A stretch of 64,000 nt of DNA from Siphonodentalium dalli (GCA_032622095.1 CP136066.1:203072978-203136977); one strand, 5' to 3'. Positions 10,517 to 21,343 are shown, numbered from the stretch's first letter. Numbers and translations: made by a program. The notes: generated by a model not told the origin, from the letters alone.

Positions 10517-13500
10517 TAGTCCAGGAGATATTGGTCGACCTCTGCACCCCCCCCAGGACTCAACTTCACCCCACTAATTTTTTTCCTTAAGGTCTCCTCT
10601 AATTTTTTTCACTTGTTAACAAGAAAAAAAAGTGGCCGCAGAGACTCCAGACAAGATGGCGTCCATCATGGCGGCCATTTTTTTTAATGCACCAGGTATT
10701 TTTGATCGCCATTATAGTAAAGATGATAGCACATGCGGTCTTGTTTTCCGCTCGATTCGTTATGCTAATATACAACCCTTACAAATTAGCCAAATATCCG
10801 ACACCAGAATCCAATATGGCGGCCAAGATGGCCGCCGAAATGTGAAAATATGCTATTTTTCTGACATGTTACCACCTTTCGTTTGTCTCTGTGGGAAAAT
10901 GTTAGAATTTTTGCGTCATGTTATACATTTATCATATAGAGGAGTCATTGGCGAACACACGGGGACCATAATATGCATTCATTGCGGGATATTTTTGTCC
11001 GATATCACGTTTTCCCAAATGCCGGTATCATAGGTCAAAGCCGAATCTCCGTTAATAACGCGATGTTATGTTTCGAATCAATGAATGTTATTGCTATTAT
11101 AGCAACACACATGCATATATATTTGCAGGAGATACTCGAGATAGGATTCCTCTTATACCTGAGTTGAGAAATATTTACCCAAATCCAAGATGGCGGCCAA
11201 AATGGCCACCAGAAATAAAAAATCGCCGAAAATCGCTGATTTTAACATCAAAATGAGCATTATTGTCATGACAACTCCACACCTGCTTACTATTGTAAGT
11301 TGGGAACACTTAGGCGAAGAACTTTCCTTGTACCATATCCAAACAAAAGTCCCCCAATTCAAAATGGCGCCCACAATGGCGGACAGATTTTGAAAAATCA
11401 CCGAAATTCCCTCATATTCACATCATTGGGCATTATTGTCGAGACAACTCCATCCGTGCATACAGTTGAGTTGGAAACACTGAGGTGAAGTAATTACCTT
11501 ACATCTCATGCAAGAAATGGTTTTCCAAATTGAAGATGGCGGCCAAAATGGCGACCGAAATTTGAAAACAAGTCTACATTCCTTTACTTTCTTACGATGG
11601 GCGTTATTGTTTCGCGATTTCTATCCAGCATTACATGTTGATATGGAATAGTGATATGAAGTATTCATTAGGGTTTGGCAATTGATACTCACAGCCAAGA
11701 TCGCTGCTAAATTGGCGGCTAGAAATTGAAAAGAAATCGATATTTCCACATATTAATTTCAACTTTTTGTCATAATATCGGTATGTATGGACGAAACTGT
11801 ACATAAACCATCTGCTAGTTCAACTTAAAGGTATAAAAACGCATAACATAGCTCGTATCCTTCTCGAAAGATGAAAAACCACCATTAATATCGCGATGTG
11901 GCATTTCGAAATCCAGTCTCCACTTAGCACCGATAATGGCCGTAAGCGAGGTGCGCCGAATAGTTATATCAGAACAATTACCTGATAACAGATTCTGATT
12001 TGCCACGTCACGTCCATAATTATCTGGACCAGCTTCCATTTCTTTGTCTGATAAATATAGGTCGCTCACACCGACAAATTATTCACCACTTCCTGGGAGT
12101 AGGGTCCCTCTAATCATAACGTTTAAAACAATTCATTTCCGGTGTCTAGCTTACGATTTTAAATATTTGCTAAATATGATATTTGTGCGTCATCTTGAAC
12201 TAGGAAGGTACATGGCCGATGAGTATACAAGCTTACAGAAGGTCATCTCTATGTATGTGTCTCATACCCCATGGGATAACGACATGTACACCTGGCGAAC
12301 CAGTTAGCTAGTCACTTCTCAATAGATGGTTTATCAACTCACAAACTCAGCGAACGCATTGGCATATGTGGACAACTTCGACAGTGTTTCGAAGGTTGCT
12401 AGCTGTCTCATTCCCTTGGACAGATGTCTATCTGCTAAGGAGAAGACCCTAGTGTACAGACTACCCACACTTCTTGACCATTATCCGAAGCAAACTGTGT
12501 GACGCCCCGCAGTTGTCTCGTCGAATATCTCCCCGCAGAGAAGAACAATGCTCGCGGCGCTAGTTTGTGGACATGCGCCATGATACTGGGAATGAAATGG
12601 GCCACTGTATACACCACCCCTACACCTGGTGCATGTTTAAGATATCGAATGGCATGCGTGTCGGTTTTATTTGGTGTGGTAAGATTGTATTTCCACATCC
12701 GTTTCGAAGCCTTTCTGATTCAACTACGTACACTTTTGCTTGGATAATACTATGCTAGCCTCCCTCAAAACAGTCGGATGGACTAAAGGATAATGTCTTA
12801 AAAGCATGAATGTATGCGTGTTTTGTTATCCTCGCTCGGGGTTAGGGTCAGTATGTGGGCGATATTATTCAAGAAAATGTCAGGAACTGTGGTGCATTTA
12901 TTTCACTATGTATTTAAAGCACAATATACAGTCTCGATGGCAATGGCTGTGGACGTTGGGGAACGCGACCTTTATGATCATATAGCTTTATATATATAAC
13001 TTTAGAATATAGTAGTTAATGTCTCATGCAGGAAAATGGTCGCATTGGTGATGTTACCAAGAAATCACTTGGTGTGCCAACGTTTGTTGAACTGAATGCA
13101 AGAGCTCATCAATGTAAAATTCCTCTGGATGTTCTTCGCGTTGAACATTTAACCCTTTTGTTGGTGGCATTTGTACATTCTTGAACCATACCACCCAGCG
13201 TGAGCATGACATATCAACCAACTATCAAAGGTATCGCCTTTAAGACTACACCCCAGTCTTGGTGGGGCTTATACAGCAGTAGCCAATGGCATACTCCTGG
13301 TCCAGTTGTTTAAGAACGGCTTCCAAACGGATGGGAACATACACTCTTAGCATACAAGGAAGGCAAAGCCACACATGAGATCCTGTCGGAATCTAAATCA
13401 TAACAAAATGAGGGGCGGTGCAGTCATGGTCCAATTTCATTTCCACTGTCATGACACATACCCACAAACTAGCACCGTGTGTATTGTTATCATCTGCTTG

Positions 13501-15578
13501 GATCTGTTCGGTGAAACGATTGCTGGACGCCAACAAGCTTGTTTTTATGATCATGTTCAAGGAGTTTGGGTATATTATGCATTATGGTCTTCTACGGCTA
13601 CGCCTAAGCAGAAATACATCCGTTAAATGTCGGGCTTTCAACATTCGAAGCCATATACAGAAGTTGTCCGGGTACGTCAGTGCATTAGATGAGTATGTGA
13701 ATTGATAAACCATATATTGAGAAGTGGCTGTTTGGGGAGATCACCAGGTGTACACGTTGTTATCCCCATTAGGTCAACAAAGCTGACAATACGCAGATAG
13801 ATAGGTCCTTCTGAAAGCTAGTATACGCATCGACCGAATACCTTTATAGTGTATCGCACAAGATGACGCATATACCCCATATGTAGCATCTGAATTATAC
13901 CATAAGCTATACCACGAATGAAGCTCGCTAAGAATTCCAAGTTTTCGAAACAAACACGTGAGCTGGACACCGGCATATGTATTGTTTGAAACATTCCGAT
14001 TAGTGGCACACTCCCACAAAGAAGAGTAGTGAACTGTTATTGTGAGTGAGATAGATTAATCTGACGAAGAGATGGAAACGAGTCTAGATGATACTGAATG
14101 TGGCAATTCAAAATAAGCTCAGGTACTGTTGTTTTGATTCTTGGAAGTCATAATATGACTATTCGGCGCACCTATATACGGTTACGGCCAGTGTGAGCCC
14201 TTAGTGAAGAATGGATTTTGAAATGCCACATTGCGATTGTGGGTTTTCATCCTTCCAAAAGGCTACGACTTACATTGGAACTAATAGATGGCTCATATTA
14301 TGTACCGTTTCGTTTATACAAATCAATATTATGACAAAAAGTTGAAATTAGTATGTGATAATATCGGCTTCTTTTCAATTTCTGCCTGTCAGTTTGGCCG
14401 CCATATTGACTGTGAGTATCACTTGCCAAACCCTAATGAATAATTCATACATATCAACATGTAATGGTGGGTAGAAATCGCGAAACAATAACGCCCATCC
14501 TAAGAAAGTAAAGGAATGTAGGCGTGTTTTCAAATTTCGGTCGCCATTTTGGCCGCCATCTTCGATTTGGAAAACCATTTCTTGCATGAGATGTAAGGTA
14601 ATTACTTCACCTCAGTATTTCCAACTCAACTGTACGCATGGATGGAGTTGTCTCCACAATAATGCCCAATGATGTGAATATGAGGAAATTTCAGTGATTT
14701 TTCAAAATCTGCCCGCCATTGTGTGCGCCATTTTGGATTTGGGGGACTTTTATTTGAATATGGTACAAGGAAAGTTCTTCGCCTAAGTGTTCCCAACTTA
14801 CAATAGTAAGCAGGTGTGGAGTTGTCATGACAATAATGCTCACTGATGTTAAAATCAGCGATTTTCGGCGATTTTTTATTTCTGGTGGCCATTTTGGCCG
14901 CCATCTTGGATTTGGGTAAATATTCCTCAACTCAGGTATAAGAGGAATCCTAGCTCGAGTATCTCCTGCAAATATATATGCATGAGTGTTGTTATAATAG
15001 CAATAACATTCATTGATTCGAAACATAACATCGCGTTATTAACGGAGATTCGGCTTTGACCTATGATACCGGCATTTGGGAAAACGTGATATCGGACAAA
15101 AATATCCCGCAATAAATGCATATTATGGTCCCCGTGTGTTCGCCAATGACTCATCTATATGATAAATGTATAACATGACGCAAAAATTCTAACATTTTCC
15201 CACAGAGACAAACGAAAGGTGGTAACATGTCATAAAAATAGCATATTTTCACATTTCGGCGGCCATCTTGGCCGCCATATTGGATTCTGGTGTCGGATTT
15301 TTGGCTAATTTGTAAGGGTTGTATATTAGCATAACGAATCGAGCGGAAAAAAAGACCACATGTGCTATCATCTTTACTATAATGGCGATCAAAGAGACCT
15401 GGTGCATAAAAAAAAAATGGACGCCATGATGGACGCCATCTTGTCTGGAGTCTCTGCGGCCACTTTTTTTTCTTGTTAACAAGTGAAAATAATTAGAGGA
15501 GACCTTAAGGAAGAAAATTAGTGGGGTGAAGTTGAGTCCTGGGGGGGGTGCAGAGGTCGACCAATATCTCCTGGACTA
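10517..15578. mobile_element. 5,062-bp giant inverted-repeat (foldback-like) element
   Basis: The termini are TAGTCCAGGAGATATTGG and its exact complement. The host Hp-C sequence reads ..CCC-ATA at the left and ATA-ATTCTGC at the right, giving a 3-bp ATA target duplication. Each arm is about 2.3 kb (10517 to ~12770 and ~13290 to 15578), leaving a centre of about 500 bp. Arms are nearly identical over the outer ~1.2 kb and much more diverged inward. The outer arms contain ~170 bp units each with a CCAAGATGGCGGC-type motif. No complete transposase is visible. A 3-bp duplication is known for several DNA transposon superfamilies, so I leave the class open. Confidence 0.9.
13032..13184 (+). CDS. 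Possible exon fragment in the centre of the giant element
   Basis: Fifty open codons follow a plausible acceptor (TCATGCAG) and end at TGA. The translation has a protein-like composition: GRIGDVTKKSLGVPTFVE, then LNARAHQCKIPLDVLRVEHL. There is no start codon in frame and no donor is needed if it is a last exon. I do not recognise the family. It lies in the only part of the 5-kb element outside the paired arms, where a transposase remnant or a captured host exon would be expected. Fifty codons can arise by chance, so this is tentative. Confidence 0.25.
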   Translation, partial: ENGRIGDVTKKSLGVPTFVELNARAHQCKIPLDVLRVEHLTLLLVAFVHS

Positions 15579-15667
15579 ATAATTCTGCTTTGGTTAAGAG
15601 GTCGATTAATTAGAGCACTACTGTATAAAGTCAATAAAAGAACCAGAACAATTAATTTTGTAGATTG

Positions 15668-15854
15668 CGAATTAGTTCTCACTCATTGGCAATTGAAAAA
15701 GGCAGACATATAAGCGGCCCCCCAATGCCCCGATAACGTACGAGTATACAAATATTGTGACTCAAGATCCATTGAAGATGAAAAACATTTCGTTCTTTAT
15801 TGTCAAAAATATGTCGGATTGAGAAAAGACGTACGCGTCCTATGGATGGGTTAA
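15668..15854 (+). pseudogene. Non-LTR retrotransposon reverse transcriptase, C-terminal relic
   Basis: The first frame (15668-15735) reads RISSHSLAIEKGRHIS before a stop. After a frame change, 15738-15854 reads VRVYKYCDSRS, IEDEKHFVLYCQKY and VGLRKDV, then TAA. The order 'ISSH-L-IE-GR' followed by C, ED, H and C-x2-Y ending in LRK is the usual end of LINE-type reverse transcriptase ORFs (family knowledge). Only about 60 residues survive, with a frameshift, so it is dead. It abuts the right end of the split Hp-C copy. Confidence 0.7.
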
Positions 15855-15903
15855 CATGACTATTAATAGCTGGTCAACATTCTCGTCTGCACTGTTTGTT
15901 ATA

Positions 15904-16011
15904 CAGTGAGAGCTTTCTGATGAATGGCAACAACGCATATTTCCTACTAAATCCTGAAACGTTACCCATAATTATTCTGTGGTTAAGGAGTCAATTAATA
16001 GGGCATTACTG
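15904..16011. mobile_element. Hp-C MITE, right half only
   Basis: Only the right arm is present (GTGAGAGCTTTCTGATGAAT through GGGCATTACTG), directly after a TACA. The left arm is deleted. Confidence 0.8.
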
Positions 16012-16105
16012 TAATCTGAATCGTGTATCTGGGTAAGTGTATCAGATGCTTTCTGAGGAACAGTGGTTTCTATGAGCAGTAGAGTAATATTCCTGGTTAA
16101 ATTAA

Positions 16106-16229
16106 CCCTTTTGTTACTAAATGGATTCTCCCACCCAGTTATAAAAGCATAAATTGGAATGGTCTATTATTAATTTGGAGGGATGTTCATAATACACTCA
16201 CCACCAATGAGTATTTAGTATAGATAGAG
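16106..16229. mobile_element. Putative old TTAA-flanked MITE
   Basis: TTAA lies on both sides (16102 and 16230). The ends CCCTTTTGTTACTAAAT and complement of ATTTAGTATAGATAGAG are partly inverted. Part of the interior (ATGGATTCTCCCA, TGGAATGGTCTATTATT) recurs at 46877-46930. Confidence 0.5.
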
Positions 16230-16364
16230 TTAATCCTTTGCACGATGCAACTGAAACAACGACAAACCAAACTAGCCCGAGGTGAGCTGAAAGCACAGTC
16301 GACACAAGACCAGCCTTTGGGTTTCAAATTGGGAGAAGTCTCTTCTCCCTATTTTCCCCCGAAT
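16230..16364. other. Spacer
   Basis: No gene. It ends with a GGGAGAAGTCTCTTCTCCC inverted repeat leading into the next element. Confidence 0.4.
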
Positions 16365-16890
16365 TTTTTTTTCGGGGTACTATTAAAATAGCTGGTGTCC
16401 GTCCGTCCATCGTACCATCCGTGCATCTAGCCGTCCGTCAGTCCGGAAATGGTTTCCGGATGATAACTTTAGTTTCGGTTATTAGATCAAATACAAATTT
16501 CAAAGGTGAGTTTATCAGACCAAAATACAGGTCAAGTTCAAATATGGGTTTGCTCCGCCCATTTTTGCGAGAGTTATGGCCCTTTTTCGACTTAGAATCC
16601 TGTCAATTTCTGGTTTCCGGATGATAACTTTAGTTTGTGTGATCATATCTGAATCAAATTTGGTATATGAGTTTATCAGCTCGAAATACAGATCAAGTTC
16701 GAATATGGGTACGATCCACCCATTTTGTTCTGAAATTTAGTATCGGATTTAGGGTCCTTGTTATTTTTTCCAGAAAAGCTGATGCCCCCAATGAAGCAAC
16801 TTTTTCGGGGGACACTGTGGCCGGACAGCCTTTTACTTATTATCAGGGAGAAGTGACAATGGTTCAATTGACTCCTCAACATCGCCCTTT
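16365..16890 (+). repeat. (GTCC)-headed dispersed repeat, copy 1
   Basis: It starts with a CCCCCGAA/TTCGGGG hairpin, then a GTCCGTCC-rich stretch. Two diverged internal units follow (GATAACTTTAGTTT.., AAATACAGATCAAGTTCGAA), and it ends at TTTTTCGGGGGACACTGTGG. The copy at 19805 has the same head and tail but a different interior. No protein is encoded. Confidence 0.7.
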
Positions 16891-16954
16891 TATGATCTAA
16901 TAAGTATTATGTAATACAAATGCTCATTTATAAAATCATTATATTATAATTAAG

Positions 16955-17125
16955 TTGCCCTCTAGGCTGGTCCCTGTCTCCCATATCACCCTCTAGGCTG
17001 GTCCCTGTCTCCCATGTCATCTTCTAGGCTGGTCCCTGTCTCCCAATTCACCCTCTGGGCTAGTTCTCTACCAAGTCGCCCTTTAGGCTGGTTCTCTCCC
17101 AAGTCACCTGCTAGTCTTGTCCCTT
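16955..17125 (+). repeat. ~32-bp minisatellite, about five units
   Basis: Units read roughly CCCTCTAGGCTGGTCCCTGT plus CTCCCATATCA. The same phrase, often inverted as GGACCAGCCTGGAGGGTGAC, occurs singly near 23010, 32008 and 38578 beside the 'CTCCCT' repeat family. Confidence 0.85.
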
Positions 17126-17434
17126 AGTATAGAGAGTCTAGCGTGATTTTGATTGGACAAAATTGCTTTCATGAGGTATAAGCATCACTCAGTGATAATA
17201 AATAACCTGTGGGTGGTAGAATTTACCGCTAATGAAGTTTATTACCCCAAGTGTGATCATTCCCTCCAAAAGAATATAATTGTCGATGCGTACTTAGAGG
17301 CATTATACTTATTGGTTTTGTTTAATCAAGTGGTAACATTAGCTGATATATATTGTGTTGTCATCCGCTTATTTCTGGAAAGCCGTTATCTCCCAATTAT
17401 CTACCACTGTCCTCATCTACTCGGTGATTAGAGT
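17126..17434. other. Spacer, no gene
   Basis: A 92-codon open frame spans 17153-17431, but its translation has no recognisable domain and it shows no splice context. I treat it as chance. Confidence 0.4.
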
Positions 17435-17438
17435 TTAA

Positions 17439-17830
17439 CCCTTTACCCAACAGAAGGGCCCTGTGCCAATACATTCTCTTATATATGCGAGTCGACCATA
17501 GGTCGCCTCGCATATATAAGAGAATGCATTGGCTTAACACATTAAAAATTATAAAATTGTTAAAGAATGAAAGAAAAAATGGTAAAAAGTGTTAAAAAAA
17601 GATTGTTTTTAGGCCAATGCATTCTCTTATATATGCGAGGCGACCTATGGTCGACTCGCATATATAAGAGAATGCATTGGCACAGGGCATAACTGTAACT
17701 ATCACAATGTGGTCAAGGAGCCGGTTCCAATGATATCCATATTTGTATGGTTCTATTGAGACAGACCGAAGATATTTTAGGCTGTTGAAGCTTTATTTGG
17801 CCGGTTTTGGCCGGTTTGTTGGGTAAAGGG
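17439..17830. mobile_element. Hp-B element, complete (392 bp)
   Basis: TTAA on both sides. Ends are CCCTTTACCCAACAGAAGG and complement of TTGTTGGGTAAAGGG. Two hairpins with GCATTCTCTTATATATGCGA arms have opposed apex polarity (GTCGACCATAGGTCGCC against GGCGACCTATGGTCGAC). CCC..GGG ends at a TTAA duplication are typical of piggyBac-type DNA elements (family knowledge). It has no coding capacity. Confidence 0.9.
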
Positions 17831-17864
17831 TTAATTCAGTTGTTAGTCTCGGTTGAGTGATCAA

Positions 17865-18246
17865 GCTGTCAAATAATGTGTCTGTCATTTGCAGAATGAG
17901 GTCCCCAGAGTGTGAATTTAGTGATACTACCCTAGGAATTATTTTACGCTCTCACATCCCATAGGTTGTTTAATGTATGTTGTCGGTGAGTGTCATGGCT
18001 AGTGTTGCTGTGGCCAGTTCTGTGTGGATGGCTCCAGTCCCACGATGACGAATGACCCTCCAGAGGACTAGCATCACTAAAATCATCCTCTGGGGACCTC
18101 ATTCTGCAAATGACAGACACCTCAGCAGAATGAGGTTCCCAGAGGGTGAATTTGGTGATGCTAGCCCGCTATGCGGGATAGCATCACTAAATTCACCCTC
18201 TGGGGACCTCATTCTGCAAATGACAGACACACTATTTCAAGGCTTG
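17865..18246. mobile_element. Hp-A composite with an intact TTAA target site
   Basis: A left Hp-A end (GTGTCTGTCATTTGCAG) is followed by a non-hairpin segment (CTAGGAATTATTTTACGCTC, CATCCCATAGGTTGTTTAAT). Two right-type hairpins follow, ending CTATTTCAAGGCTTG. The TTAA at 17970-17973 is empty, whereas the sister copy at 18360 carries an insertion at the same point. Confidence 0.8.
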
Positions 18247-18359
18247 TTATCAACACATTTACTGGTGGATCAACACTGATCATTTTTGGAGCAACTTAAT
18301 AACTATTCATACATAGAGGATCTACAATGAGTCCCTATTTTATAGCGGAATTTCAAAAC

Positions 18360-19046
18360 GAGTAAATTAGGTTTACTGGACCAGAGTGTGAATTTAGTGA
18401 AGCTATCCTAGGAATGATTTTACACTCTGACATCCCATAGGTTGTTTAACCCTTTGGAGAGTATTTGTAACATCATATACATGACGTCATGAGTAAATTT
18501 AACGTCAACGTCATAATAATTATTAACATGTTCGGGTCAAAAGGGTCCAATAATTTGTTTTAATTTATATGCATTTTTTGTTAACGTGTTTTATCATGCA
18601 TAATCGATTGCACTTATACATTTGGGACATTATATTAATCAAAATAACTCCTATACAAATCATTTATAAATCAGATGATTTATTGAAGTTATGTCTACAT
18701 AAAATAACACTTCCTGAAACGACATATATGTCGTTCTGCTCCTCAACCGATAGACAACATATATGTCGTTCTACTCGCCAAAAGGTTAGTGCATGTTGGC
18801 GGGGAGTGTCATGGTTATATATATAGTGTTGCCTTGGTCAATTCCGTGCGGATGGCATGAGCCCCACGGTGACGAATTACCCTCGAGAGGACTAGCATCA
18901 CTAAAATCATCCTCTGGCCTAAGCAGAATGAGGTCCCTAGAGGGTGAACTTGATGACACTACCCCGCTGTGCATGATAGCGTCACTAAATTCACATTTTG
19001 GTGACCTCATTCTGCAAATGACAGACATACTATTTCAAGGCTTGTG
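18360..19046. mobile_element. Hp-A composite, sister copy carrying a TTAA insertion
   Basis: It has the same arrangement as 17865-18246 (GTGTGAATTTAGTGAAGC, CATCCCATAGGTTG, then GGGGAGTGTCATGG and the right hairpin). It is split at GGTTGTTTAA by the element 18450-18785. Confidence 0.8.
18450..18785. mobile_element. TTAA-targeting MITE (336 bp)
   Basis: Ends are CCCTTTGGAGAGT and complement of ACTCGCCAAAAGG. It is flanked by TTAA (18446) and TTAG (18786, one substitution). The empty counterpart at 17970 proves insertion at TTAA. The interior has two ACATATATGTCGTTCT repeats and no coding frame. Confidence 0.9.
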
Positions 19047-19134
19047 AATTTATGATGAATCGTGAATGACATTCATGAATATAGATGACTGGAGATTATT
19101 CCGAACTTTGGCCTTTAAGGACATCAGAGTAACA

Positions 19135-19316
19135 TAGTAATACCCTAAGTAATCGACTCCTTAACCACAGCAGAATTATGGTTAACTTTTCAGGATTTAG
19201 TCGGAAATATGGCTTGTTGCCATTCATCGGAAAGCGCCATATTTCCGACTAAATCCTGAAAAGTTACCCATAATTCTGCTGTGGTTAAGGAGTCATGTAC
19301 TTAGGGCATTACTGTA
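19135..19316. mobile_element. Hp-C MITE
   Basis: Arms are ACTCCTTAACCACAGCAGAA and complement. The centre is shortened (CATCGGAAAGCGCCATATTT), and it ends GGGCATTACTG before TA. The left end lacks the first two bases. Confidence 0.85.
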
Positions 19317-19344
19317 GCTAGTTGATAAAAGAATAAACTCTTAA

Positions 19345-19573
19345 CCCTTTGAGTGCCAAGTCCGATTTTTGTATCAACCCATATACCCTGTGCTAATGCA
19401 TTCTCTTATATATGCGAGTCGACCATAGGTTGCCTCGCATATATAAGAGAATGCATTGGCCTTTTTTTTGTTTTTTTACAATTTTTTTACAATTTTAATA
19501 ATTTATTCTTATTCTTAACAGACTTATTTTGTAGGTTTAGGGCCGATGAGATCGGCCCCTGGCACTCAAAGGG
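19345..19573. mobile_element. Chimeric TTAA element: 'GAGTGCC' ends with an Hp-B hairpin inside
   Basis: TTAA on both sides. Ends CCCTTTGAGTGCCAAGTCCG and complement of GGCACTCAAAGGG match the element at 48577. The interior instead holds one Hp-B hairpin (GCATTCTCTTATATATGCGA, apex TCGACCATAGGTTGCC). Confidence 0.85.
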
Positions 19574-19724
19574 TTAATGAATATAGACAACCGCCAGACG
19601 ACCTTGACATTTCTCAAAATAAAGAGGTGGTCTATACAGCTGGTCTATATGGCAGTTTAGTAAACTCAGTGCTCAGGTCAATAAAGGAAATATTCATGGA
19701 CATTTAACGACCTAAACAAAGCAC

Positions 19725-19800
19725 AGTGGGCTAGCATCACTAAATTCACCGTCTGTGGCCCTCATTCTGCTTAGGCCATGTCTTCTGGGAAGTATCTTAT
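19725..19800. mobile_element. Hp-A fragment
   Basis: This is the right arm of a left hairpin (GGGCTAGCATCACTAAATTC) followed by the start of the middle segment (CTTAGGCCATGTCTTCTGGG). Confidence 0.65.
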
Positions 19801-19804
19801 TGTC

Positions 19805-20312
19805 CCCCGAAAAATTTATTTTTGGGGGACTATAGAAACGGGCTCTGTCTGTCCGTTCGTCTGTCGAGCCGTCCGTCCGTCCGTCACACTTTTGAGTACC
19901 TTCATGGTGTAATCATCTCCTCCTACAGATTTCATCCCAGAGATTTGAAACTTCAGAATATTGTTGCCCATATATTGAAGATGTGCAACATGTATATAGA
20001 TGACGGCAATTTTTTTTTTTACGGAGTTATTAACCCTTTTTGACTTTGAAAATTTCAACATTTTTTATAATTTTCTGTATGAAGGTACCTTCGTGGTGTA
20101 ATCAACTCCTCCTACAGTTTTGATCGTAGAGATTTGAAACTTCATGGTATTGTTACCCACATATTGGAGATGTGCAACATGTATATAGATGATGGAAAAA
20201 TGTTATTAACCCTTTTCAACTTAGTAAATTTCAACATTTTTTTTAATTTCTTCAACAAAGCGGCATCGACTTGCCACTTTTTCGGGGGACACTGTGGTCT
20301 GCTGACCTTTTA
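19805..20312 (+). repeat. (GTCC)-headed dispersed repeat, copy 2
   Basis: It has the hairpin CCCCCGAAAAATTTATTTTT/GGGGG, then GTCC-rich sequence. Two ~190 bp tandem units (TACCTTCATGGTGTAATCA.., AGATTTGAAACTTCA.., ATGTGCAACATGTATATAGA) follow, with the tail TTTTTCGGGGGACACTGTGG as in copy 1. Confidence 0.7.
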
Positions 20313-20389
20313 TTATATATATAATATATTCTCAAATTAACATTGTTTTAGTTTATATTTCCCTTCTGTTCAGTTTATATATCCCTTAA

Positions 20390-20772
20390 CCCTTTACCCA
20401 ACAAAACCGGCCAAATAAAGCTTCAACAGCCTAAAATATCATCGGTCTGTCTCAATAGAACCATACAAATATGGATATCATTGGAACCGGCTCCTTGACC
20501 ACATTGTGATAGTTACAGTTATGCCCTGTGCCAATGCATTCTCTTATATATGCGAGTCGACCATAGGTCGCCTCGCATATATAAGAGAATGCATTGGCCT
20601 AAAAAACATCTTTTTTTAACACTTTTTACCATTTTTTCTTACATTCTTTAACAATTTTATAATTTTTAATGTGTTAAGCCAATGCATTCTCTTATATATG
20701 CGAGGCGACCTATGGTCGACTCGCATATATAAGAGAATGCATTGGCACAGGGCCGTTCTGTTGGGTAAAGGG
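20390..20772. mobile_element. Hp-B element, complete
   Basis: TTAA on both sides. Two GCATTCTCTTATATATGCGA hairpins. It is inverted relative to 17439, with the AAAGCTTCAACAGCCTAAAA segment at its left end. Confidence 0.9.
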
Positions 20773-20776
20773 TTAA

Positions 20777-20935
20777 TTTGCAGAAGATAAAATGCATAAT
20801 TGAAGTGACTGATGGGTGAACATCGCCAACTTCTTTAGGGAACTTCAATCTGATCCTAGGCCTCCCATAGCAGTGAGGCCTAAGCAGAATGAGGTCCCCA
20901 GAGGGTGAATTTGGTGGTGCTAGCCCACCGTCATA
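20777..20935. mobile_element. Hp-A partial element
   Basis: The middle segment starts at TTTGCAGAAGATAAAATGCA and abuts the right TTAA of the preceding Hp-B. The left arm of the right hairpin follows, and the rest is lost after GGTGGTGCTAGCCC. Confidence 0.75.
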
Positions 20936-21072
20936 GAAATGAAACAGTCAGAATACAGTTTATCGGCAGTCATAACCAGGGTTTCTTTACTGTATTTAAT
21001 CGTGGTGAGATGACCCAGGCATTAATTCTGAACTAATATCGGGATACCAGACATTAGCTAAAAGAGTCTTAA

Positions 21073-21276
21073 CCCTTGTAATTACTGGACCTTTCAGAAA
21101 TTTTGCGAAAACCCTGTGCCAATGCATTCTCTAATATATGCAAGTCTCCCGTAGGGAGCCTCGCGTATATAAGAGAATACATTGGCCTAACAATATTTAA
21201 CTTGCTGCATATTTTAGAGAATGCACTGGCACATGGTCTTTTATTCTGCACCAGTGCAGCTCCCATCATGAAAGGA
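21073..21276. mobile_element. Hp-B' element, short form
   Basis: TTAA on both sides (21069 and 21277). It contains AAATTTTGCGAAAACCCTGT, one full hairpin with apex CTCCCGTAGGGAG, a decayed second one, and the end GTGCAGCTCCCATCATGAAA. Confidence 0.85.
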
Positions 21277-21343
21277 TTAAAACACAACCCTAATCTATAT
21301 TTATACTCAATGTATTTAATACTTCGACATTTAATTTTCCGAG

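Larger units (their letters stand above)
10358..15623. mobile_element. Hp-C MITE split by the giant inverted-repeat element
   Basis: The left part 10358-10516 has CAGTAATGCTCTAATTAATC and both inner arms. The right remnant 15579-15623 has ATTCTGCTTTGGTTAAGAGG and GAGCACTACTG before TA. The two halves together make one ordinary Hp-C element of about 200 bp, showing that the 5-kb element is a later insertion. Confidence 0.9.

Noticed and set aside
10973-11167. Open frame with CIHCGIFLSD-like cysteines suggesting a zinc finger
   Set aside because: Only two spaced cysteines, and the same stretch recurs inverted in the other arm; no finger pattern.
11153-15026. Pairs of similar open frames (e.g. 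MAAKMATRNKKSPKIADFN) in both halves of the giant element
   Set aside because: They are the two inverted arms of one element. The frames are short, overlap one another and show no domain.
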